In this document: piece after piece, positions 58,538 through 64,000 of the stretch | Layout of the letters: the number at the start of each line of letters is the position of its first letter | Numbering within the stretch: the stretch's first letter is position 1 | Source: Lachnospiraceae bacterium | GTDB taxonomy: Bacteria > Bacillota > Clostridia > Lachnospirales > Lachnospiraceae | Reading direction: 5' to 3' | Assembly (NCBI GenBank): GCA_017618195.1 | Contig: JAFZUW010000066.1 | Coordinates: forward strand, 1-64,000 | Length of the DNA stretch: 64,000 nucleotides | Notes under the pieces: model-generated | Databases searched by the model: none | Told to the model about the DNA's origin: nothing | What the model saw: the letters and a program-made list of their open reading frames with translations, nothing else | Translations under genes and position numbers: made by a program

Positions 58538-60940
58538 TTGAGTAAAAAGAACAAGAAAAGGGAAGCTCTTTCGGGTAAGCCGAAGGAACGGATCCCCTCT
58601 TATGTTAAAGATTTATTGAAGTCTTACTTTGAAGGCATCGATATGGACGATCCGGAAAAGGGTATTCTGATCTGTACGGAAACCGATATGAACGGATCGA
58701 TGGAATTTTCCAAAGGCCATATCGCGCTCTGCAGAGACAGGCTGTTTGTACTTGAGTCCGAGCCGGTGCCCGGCGAAGTGCATTTTTTCAAGGGACGTGA
58801 GACGCTGTCGTCGAAGGTCCAGACCGTAAAGCGTGAGTGGACCGTAAAGGAATACTCCCTTGCGGACATGAAGGAAGTGAAGATCGAGCGTACCGTCGGC
58901 GGCGGATTCCTTGTGCTGGTGCATAAGAATCCGGATGATGAGGAGGCGGACGGAACGGCAGAGGTAATTGCGTCGTTTTCCAATCACAGAATCGGTCAGA
59001 CTACAAGAGTAGAACGGCTTTGCGAAAAGATTGCGGCCAAAGAAGAGATCAAAGAGGACGAGTCCGAAGAAAAAGAAGAGGAGTTCTGTCCGATCTGCGG
59101 AATGATGTATCCGGATGAGGATCGGAAGATCTGCCCGAGATGCATGAACAAGAAGTCCATTCTGTTCCGTACGCTCGGTTATCTGAAGCCGTACCGTATG
59201 CAGATCGTGCTTCTGATGCTCTGCATTCTCGTATATTCGGGACTGAATATCATCTGGCCGTATCTGAACGGTGTCGTTTTGTATGAAAAGGTTTTGGCAA
59301 AGAACGATTCGTTCCTTGCGTCATTCGGAATTCCCGGCGGGAAGTATGTGCTTGCACTCGGAATTCTCGTTCTGACAATGCTCGGTACGAAGATTCTCCT
59401 GCAGCTGTTCGGTATTCTGCAGGGCGTCATTGCCGCGAAGATCGTTCCGGACCTTGTTAAGACGCTGAAGACCGACGTATTCAGTTCGATGGGCAAGCTT
59501 TCAATCAGCTTCTTTACAAGCAAGCAGACCGGCTCCCTTATGACGCGTGTCATGAGCGATGCCGAGGAAGTAACCGGATTTTTCATTGACGGACTTCCGT
59601 ATTTTCTTGTGAATATCTTTACAATTGTCGCAATGTCAATCGTCATGTTCCTGCTGAATCCGATTCTCGCGGTTGCGGCGCTTGTGTTCATGCCGATTGC
59701 GTTCCTGATCAGCTGGAAGATGCTTCCACGTCTCTGGCACCGATACGGACGCCGCCACAGAGCGACCCGTTCGCTGAACTCGAAGGTGCATGACAACCTG
59801 CAGGGCGCGCGTGTCGTAAAGGCATTCGGCCAGGAGGAAAGCGAAGTCGGACGGTTTGACAAGAGTAACGAAAAGGTTCGGAGCGCCGACATGGCGGTTC
59901 TGAACTACGATAACAAATTCAGTGCCCTGTACTCGATGGCGGAAAATTTCGCTTCGCTGACGGTATACGTAATCGGTGCGTTCCTTATTCTGAAGGCGCA
60001 TTCGATCAACCTCGGTATTCTGATCACATTTACCGGATATGTCAGCCAGCTGACCGGACCGATGGACTTCATGTCGTTCTTCTTCCGCTGGTACACGAAC
60101 TGCATGAACAGCGCGCAGCGTATGTTTGAGATCATCGACGCGATTCCCGAGATTCAGGAAAAGCCCGATGCGATCAAGCTCGATCATATCGACGGAACGG
60201 TCGAGATGAAGCACGTGACGTTCGGTTACGAAAAGCATAAGCCGGTTCTGAAGGACGTAAGTTTAAAGGTTAAAAGCGGCGAAATGCTCGGCATCGTGGG
60301 ACGTTCCGGAGCAGGAAAGACGACAATCGTCAACCTGATCTCGCGTCTTTACGATCCGCAGGAAGGGCAGGTTCTTCTGGACGGATACGATGTCCGCGAC
60401 CTGTCGTTTGAAACGCTCCGGGGCTATGTTGCGATGGTTTCCCAGGAGACTTACATGTTCATGGGAACCGTAGCGGAGAATATTGCTTATGCGCGTAAGG
60501 ACGCAACCCGTGAGGAAATCATTAGGGCAGCGGTTCTTGCTAGCGCGCATGACTTCATATGCCGTATGCCGGACGGATACGACACGATGATCGGGTCCTC
60601 CGGACGCGAACTGTCGGGCGGTGAGAGACAGCGTATTTCGATCGCGCGTGCCATTCTCGCGAACCCGAAGATCCTCATCCTCGATGAGGCGACGGCGGCA
60701 GTGGATACCGAGACCGAGCAGGCAATCCAGCAGTCGATCAACCTGCTGATCAAGGGCCGTACCACAATCTCGATCGCGCACCGTCTGTCGACGCTTCGTG
60801 ACGCAAACAGCCTGATCGTCATCGATGAAGGAAAGGTTGCGGAAGAAGGTACGCACGAGGAACTGATTGCGAAGAAGGGCGTTTATTACAAACTGAAAGA
60901 GCTTCAGACCAAGGCTTTGGCGCTGAAGGGAATTGAATAG
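58538..60940 (+). CDS. ABC exporter subunit with extra N-terminal domain and zinc ribbon
   Basis: A protein of 800 residues. Residues about 20-165 form a beta-rich module not found in ordinary exporters, perhaps PH-like. Residues 184-202 hold a zinc ribbon (Cys-Pro-Ile-Cys and Cys-Pro-Arg-Cys). Six membrane segments follow (about 215-510). The ATPase has Walker A Gly-Arg-Ser-Gly-Ala-Gly-Lys-Thr near 588, signature Leu-Ser-Gly-Gly-Glu near 690, Walker B Leu-Ile-Leu-Asp-Glu-Ala near 711 and an H loop Ile-Ala-His-Arg. The D loop is Ala-Ala-Val-Asp in place of Ser-Ala-Leu-Asp. It should pair with the 61700 product as a heterodimer, with the DUF1854 gene between them. The start is TTG after GGATGAGGAG. 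Cargo unknown. Confidence 0.88.
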   Translation: MSKKNKKREALSGKPKERIPSYVKDLLKSYFEGIDMDDPEKGILICTETDMNGSMEFSKGHIALCRDRLFVLESEPVPGEVHFFKGRETLSSKVQTVKREWTVKEYSLADMKEVKIERTVGGGFLVLVHKNPDDEEADGTAEVIASFSNHRIGQTTRVERLCEKIAAKEEIKEDESEEKEEEFCPICGMMYPDEDRKICPRCMNKKSILFRTLGYLKPYRMQIVLLMLCILVYSGLNIIWPYLNGVVLYEKVLAKNDSFLASFGIPGGKYVLALGILVLTMLGTKILLQLFGILQGVIAAKIVPDLVKTLKTDVFSSMGKLSISFFTSKQTGSLMTRVMSDAEEVTGFFIDGLPYFLVNIFTIVAMSIVMFLLNPILAVAALVFMPIAFLISWKMLPRLWHRYGRRHRATRSLNSKVHDNLQGARVVKAFGQEESEVGRFDKSNEKVRSADMAVLNYDNKFSALYSMAENFASLTVYVIGAFLILKAHSINLGILITFTGYVSQLTGPMDFMSFFFRWYTNCMNSAQRMFEIIDAIPEIQEKPDAIKLDHIDGTVEMKHVTFGYEKHKPVLKDVSLKVKSGEMLGIVGRSGAGKTTIVNLISRLYDPQEGQVLLDGYDVRDLSFETLRGYVAMVSQETYMFMGTVAENIAYARKDATREEIIRAAVLASAHDFICRMPDGYDTMIGSSGRELSGGERQRISIARAILANPKILILDEATAAVDTETEQAIQQSINLLIKGRTTISIAHRLSTLRDANSLIVIDEGKVAEEGTHEELIAKKGVYYKLKELQTKALALKGIE

Positions 60941-61042
60941 GATAGGATATGATGTCCTGAATAAGCCGTTTCCCAATGCGGGGCGGTGACCTTGGCAGGT
61001 ACAGCGGAGCTGCGCATGCCGAAGATAAAGGAGAGTGTTAAC

Positions 61043-61624
61043 ATGGGTTTTAAACAGTTTGAAGGTGCTGATGAAGAATTCAATCTCGAGCAGATGGAAG
61101 CCGAGACCGAGCAGATGCTCAGACTGCGCATGATCACGAAAGACAACGCGACATTTGCCCGCACAAAGGGCGGATTCGTTTCGCTTGACTTAAGCGAGAG
61201 CATTGCGGCGGAGCATTATGACCGGATCCGCGTCGTGCGGAGTTTCCCGTTCACGGACCGGAACAAATACATTTCCATCCGCACCATAGATGAAAAATCA
61301 AAGGAGATCGGTATGATCAGGGACCTTACGACCGATGTGGATCCCGAGACGAGAAAGATGCTCGAAGAGCAGATGGACATCCGCTATTTCACACCGATCA
61401 TTAAAAAAATCAACAACATTAAGGACGAATACGGACATGCGTATTTCGATGTGGAGACCGACCAGGGACCGTGCAAATTCGTTATCTACATGAATTCGAG
61501 CTCGGTTGTAAACCTTTCGGACGTACGTCTTCTCATCAGCGATCTCGACGGCAACCGATTCGAGATTCCGGATTACACAAAGCTGTCCGCTCGTGAGCTG
61601 AAGATGCTTGACTTGTTCCTGTAA
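61043..61624 (+). CDS. DUF1854 family protein
   Basis: A soluble protein of 193 residues. The pattern Phe-Val-Ser-Leu-Asp-Leu near residue 47, Arg-Val-Val-Arg-Ser-Phe-Pro-Phe-Thr near 67, Tyr-Ile-Ser-Ile-Arg near 82, Arg-Tyr-Phe-Thr-Pro-Ile-Ile near 116 and a late Ile-Pro-Asp-Tyr are what I know from DUF1854, a domain found beside ABC exporters of this kind. It is rich in charged residues and lacks membrane parts. AAGGAGAG precedes ATG 61043. It may sit on the exporter's cytoplasmic face or control it (inference). Function undescribed as far as I know. Confidence 0.8.
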   Translation: MGFKQFEGADEEFNLEQMEAETEQMLRLRMITKDNATFARTKGGFVSLDLSESIAAEHYDRIRVVRSFPFTDRNKYISIRTIDEKSKEIGMIRDLTTDVDPETRKMLEEQMDIRYFTPIIKKINNIKDEYGHAYFDVETDQGPCKFVIYMNSSSVVNLSDVRLLISDLDGNRFEIPDYTKLSARELKMLDLFL

Positions 61625-61699
61625 TTCGGAACATGGGGGAATGGGCTGCGCATGTCTTAGGGAAAATGCGCGGCGTCTTTGAAGAAGGAAGGTTTGATT

Positions 61700-63928
61700 A
61701 TGAACTTGAAATTTAACTTGCCGAAGCGTCAGTCGGAACTGCTGGCGCTCGGAGAAGGGGAAACGATCCGGTACTGTTCGCCGTATGACATTGATACGAA
61801 CGGACATTGGATGAATAACGGCTACATTGTCGTTACCGACCGCCGTCTTGTCGTATTGACGGATCAGGCGGTTTCGGAACAAATCCCGATAAAGGATATC
61901 GCGTTTCTTAAATGTGAATCGCTTGTCAATAACGGTATCCTCGTAGCCCGCAATGAGGGCGATACCGAGGACCGGATCATTGCCCGGTTCAGTATGAAGC
62001 ACGTGTCCCGTGTCGCATTTGTCGCGAAGGGCGCACTGCTCATCAAAGAAGGTTCCAAAAAGGAAGCGGTCAGCAGGGAAAGAGACCATGTGTGTCCCGT
62101 ATGCGGACGCGCACTCCGCGGCATGAGCGAATGTCCGAAGTGCAGCGGAAAGCCTTCCGCTTTCCGGAAGTTCCTCGGGTTCTGCGGGCAGTATAAGTGG
62201 CTGCTTCTCCTGATTGCGTTTCTGATGCTTGCGACTTCCGCGGTACAGCTCTATATCCCGGAAGTACAGAAGAAGTTTATTGATAAGAATCTGCGTCCGG
62301 CCGTCGGTACGACGCAGGAAATCCTTGTTTACGCGCTCACGATGGCGGTGCTTTCCGTATCGCTGATCGGTATTTCGGTAGCAAGGTATTACACCTGTAT
62401 GTCGATGGGCACAAGGATCAGCAAGGATCTCAGAAGGCAGCTGTACCATAAGATCCAGAAACTGTCGCTGTCGTTCATTCAGGATCGCCGTCCGGGTGCT
62501 CTGATGAACCGGATCACGGGCGATACCGCGCAGATCAGACGGTTCATGGAAGACGGTTTTGCCGGCATGTTCTCCTGTCTGATCACGATGATTTCGGCCG
62601 TTGTCGTAATGGTGCGGCTCAGCTGGCAGCTGACGATCATCTGTGTGGCATTTGTCCCGATCGCGCTTGGACTTTCGATTTCGTTCCGGAAGAACATCCA
62701 CCGCCGGTTCCACATGCAGTGGCACAAGAGCGACAAGATCAATTCCGGACTGCAGGACGTACTGACCGGCATCCGTGTCGTGAAGTCGTTCGGTACCGAA
62801 GAGCAGGAAGCCGAGAACTTCAAGGCGCTTGCGGCTGAGTTCGCGAAGGTGCAGAAAAGGAACGAGGTATTCTGGGCAAAGCTGTTCCCGGTGATTTCGT
62901 TCGTAATGGGTCTCGGAATCTATTTCGTAACGTACTTCGGCGGTGTCCGCGTCATCGAAGGACCGCTGACCGTCGGAGAACTGACGCAGTTTATCAGCTA
63001 TTCGTGGATGCTTTACGGACCGCTCGGATGGATGACGTTCCTGCCCCGTATGATCACGCAGCTTATGACGAGTCTGGAGCGTATTTACGACGTTCTCGAC
63101 GAAGAACCGATGATTCAGGACCATGAGAATGCGGTGGAGATAGACGTAAAGGGTGCGGTCGAATTCAAAAACGTAACGTTCGGCTACCACTCCTACGAAC
63201 CGGTTCTTGAGAAGATCAATCTTTCCGTTAAGCCCGGTGAGATGATCGGTCTGGTCGGTGCGTCCGGTACCGGTAAGTCGACGATGATCAATCTGATCAT
63301 GCGTCTTTACGAAGTGGATGACGGACAGATTCTGATAGACGGCACGGACATTAATGATCTGAAGATCGAAAAATACCACTCGCAGATCGGTGTAGTTCTG
63401 CAGGAGAACTTCCTCTTTGCCGGCACCATCTACAACAACCTGAAGTTTGCAAAGCCCGACGCGACCGAAGAGGAGATTATCCGCGCCGCCAAGATGGCCA
63501 ACGCGCACGATTTCATCCTGAAGACGCCCGACGGCTACAATACGTATGTCGGTGAGCACGGATTCAACATCTCGGGCGGTGAGAGACAGCGACTCGCAAT
63601 CGCGAGAGCAATCCTCAACAACCCGAAGATCCTGATCCTCGACGAAGCAACATCCGCGCTCGATACCGAGAGCGAATACCTGATTCAGAAGGCACTTGAG
63701 CGGCTGACGGCCAACTGTACCACATTTGCCATCGCCCACAGACTGTCCACGCTGAAGGATGCGGACCGTCTCGTCGTTATCGACGGACATCAGATCGCGG
63801 AAGTCGGCACGCACAACGAGCTGATGGAGAAGAAGGGTATCTACTACGGACTCGTTACGGCGCAGCTGCAGATGCAGGCGCTCAAGGGCGAGGAAGTAAA
63901 TACGGAAGCCGCTCCGGCAGTCGGCTGA
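61700..63928 (+). CDS. second ABC exporter subunit with N-terminal domain and zinc ribbon
   Basis: A protein of 742 residues. Residues about 10-125 form a beta module with Ile-Val-Val-Thr-Asp-Arg-Arg-Leu-Val-Val-Leu near 43, a phrase seen in bacterial PH-like domains. The zinc ribbon has Cys 132/135 and Cys 145/148. Six membrane segments follow (about 165-445). The ATPase has Gly-Ala-Ser-Gly-Thr-Gly-Lys-Ser-Thr near 519, Ile-Ser-Gly-Gly-Glu near 625, Leu-Ile-Leu-Asp-Glu-Ala and Ile-Ala-His-Arg. Both ATP sites of the pair look active. GAAGGAAGG precedes ATG 61700; an in-frame TTG at 61679 is less likely. It follows the DUF1854 stop by 75 bases. Confidence 0.88.
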   Translation: MNLKFNLPKRQSELLALGEGETIRYCSPYDIDTNGHWMNNGYIVVTDRRLVVLTDQAVSEQIPIKDIAFLKCESLVNNGILVARNEGDTEDRIIARFSMKHVSRVAFVAKGALLIKEGSKKEAVSRERDHVCPVCGRALRGMSECPKCSGKPSAFRKFLGFCGQYKWLLLLIAFLMLATSAVQLYIPEVQKKFIDKNLRPAVGTTQEILVYALTMAVLSVSLIGISVARYYTCMSMGTRISKDLRRQLYHKIQKLSLSFIQDRRPGALMNRITGDTAQIRRFMEDGFAGMFSCLITMISAVVVMVRLSWQLTIICVAFVPIALGLSISFRKNIHRRFHMQWHKSDKINSGLQDVLTGIRVVKSFGTEEQEAENFKALAAEFAKVQKRNEVFWAKLFPVISFVMGLGIYFVTYFGGVRVIEGPLTVGELTQFISYSWMLYGPLGWMTFLPRMITQLMTSLERIYDVLDEEPMIQDHENAVEIDVKGAVEFKNVTFGYHSYEPVLEKINLSVKPGEMIGLVGASGTGKSTMINLIMRLYEVDDGQILIDGTDINDLKIEKYHSQIGVVLQENFLFAGTIYNNLKFAKPDATEEEIIRAAKMANAHDFILKTPDGYNTYVGEHGFNISGGERQRLAIARAILNNPKILILDEATSALDTESEYLIQKALERLTANCTTFAIAHRLSTLKDADRLVVIDGHQIAEVGTHNELMEKKGIYYGLVTAQLQMQALKGEEVNTEAAPAVG

Positions 63929-64000
63929 TCTTAAGAAGCGGTATAACCGCATTACATCACGGCTGCTCCGGCGGCCGGGCAGGAAAATGCTATGAATGTT
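63929..64000. other. window end, no gene seen
   Basis: 72 bases with a small hairpin (GCGG/CCGC near 63938-63951) and the recurrent GGAAAATG octamer at 63982. ATGs at 63991 and 63997 could begin a gene outside the window. Confidence 0.4.

Noticed and set aside
61298-63952. Open frame of 884 codons on the minus strand
   Set aside because: It runs antisense to a complete ABC exporter gene with all motifs intact. GC-rich codon bias leaves the opposite strand open; the translation is rich in Arg and His and shows no domain.

Overview
The window looks like a chromosomal segment of a Gram-positive anaerobe of the class Clostridia, most like Lachnospiraceae. This is an inference from gene content, with no database search. 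The clues are a tyrosyl T-box, a TPP riboswitch ahead of a thiamine salvage operon, a four-domain flavodiiron-rubredoxin protein, an orphan TM1266-type regulator, BspA-type repeats, many lipoproteins with Thr-Pro linkers, strong AGGAGG ribosome sites, occasional TTG starts and SigA-type promoters with 17-base spacers. I see no rRNA, tRNA, CRISPR array, prophage or intact insertion sequence.

Layout. 1-4800: small or hypothetical genes, a nucleotidyltransferase, a DinB-like protein and a membrane diguanylate cyclase. 4850-11700: a lipoprotein metallo-hydrolase, then eight tightly packed genes (GH43 glycosidase, flavin reductase-like, polysaccharide deacetylase, cyclase, metallo-beta-lactamase fold, GNAT, C_GCAxxG, flavodoxin). 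11740-16900: TPP riboswitch and thiW-thiM-thiE-thiD-cytX-thiN, a route that salvages thiazole and pyrimidine and does not make them. 17000-23450: an FtsX-type ABC transporter, a NarL-type two-component system and a YD-repeat membrane protein, bounded by operator-like dyads and a two-way terminator. 23580-30990: flavodiiron protein on the minus strand, then NUDIX, phosphopantetheinyl transferase, serine hydrolase, lipoprotein and 5'-nucleotidase-like genes.

31000-40700: pilT (minus), a CapA-like protein, an acetolactate-synthase-like enzyme, serC-serA, an AAA ATPase, a TM1266-type regulator and a PAQR/hemolysin III protein. 40730-46430: lipoprotein, a gene-poor stretch with tiny ORFs, tyrS with its T-box (minus) and a GH25 membrane protein. 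46440-52190: clpB with an unusual promoter dyad and a BspA-type surface protein. 52198-56403: parC and parE (minus). 56640-63928: lysA, a small Ig-like protein, and two large ABC exporter subunits around a DUF1854 protein.

The most promising leads are the paired TGAC-N4-GTCA dyads before two separate loci, the clpB promoter dyad, the structured leader between the TPP riboswitch terminator and thiW, and the ABC/DUF1854 operon whose two half-transporters both carry an extra N-terminal module and a zinc ribbon. Several promoters overlap perfect inverted repeats, and no matching repressor gene lies in the window.
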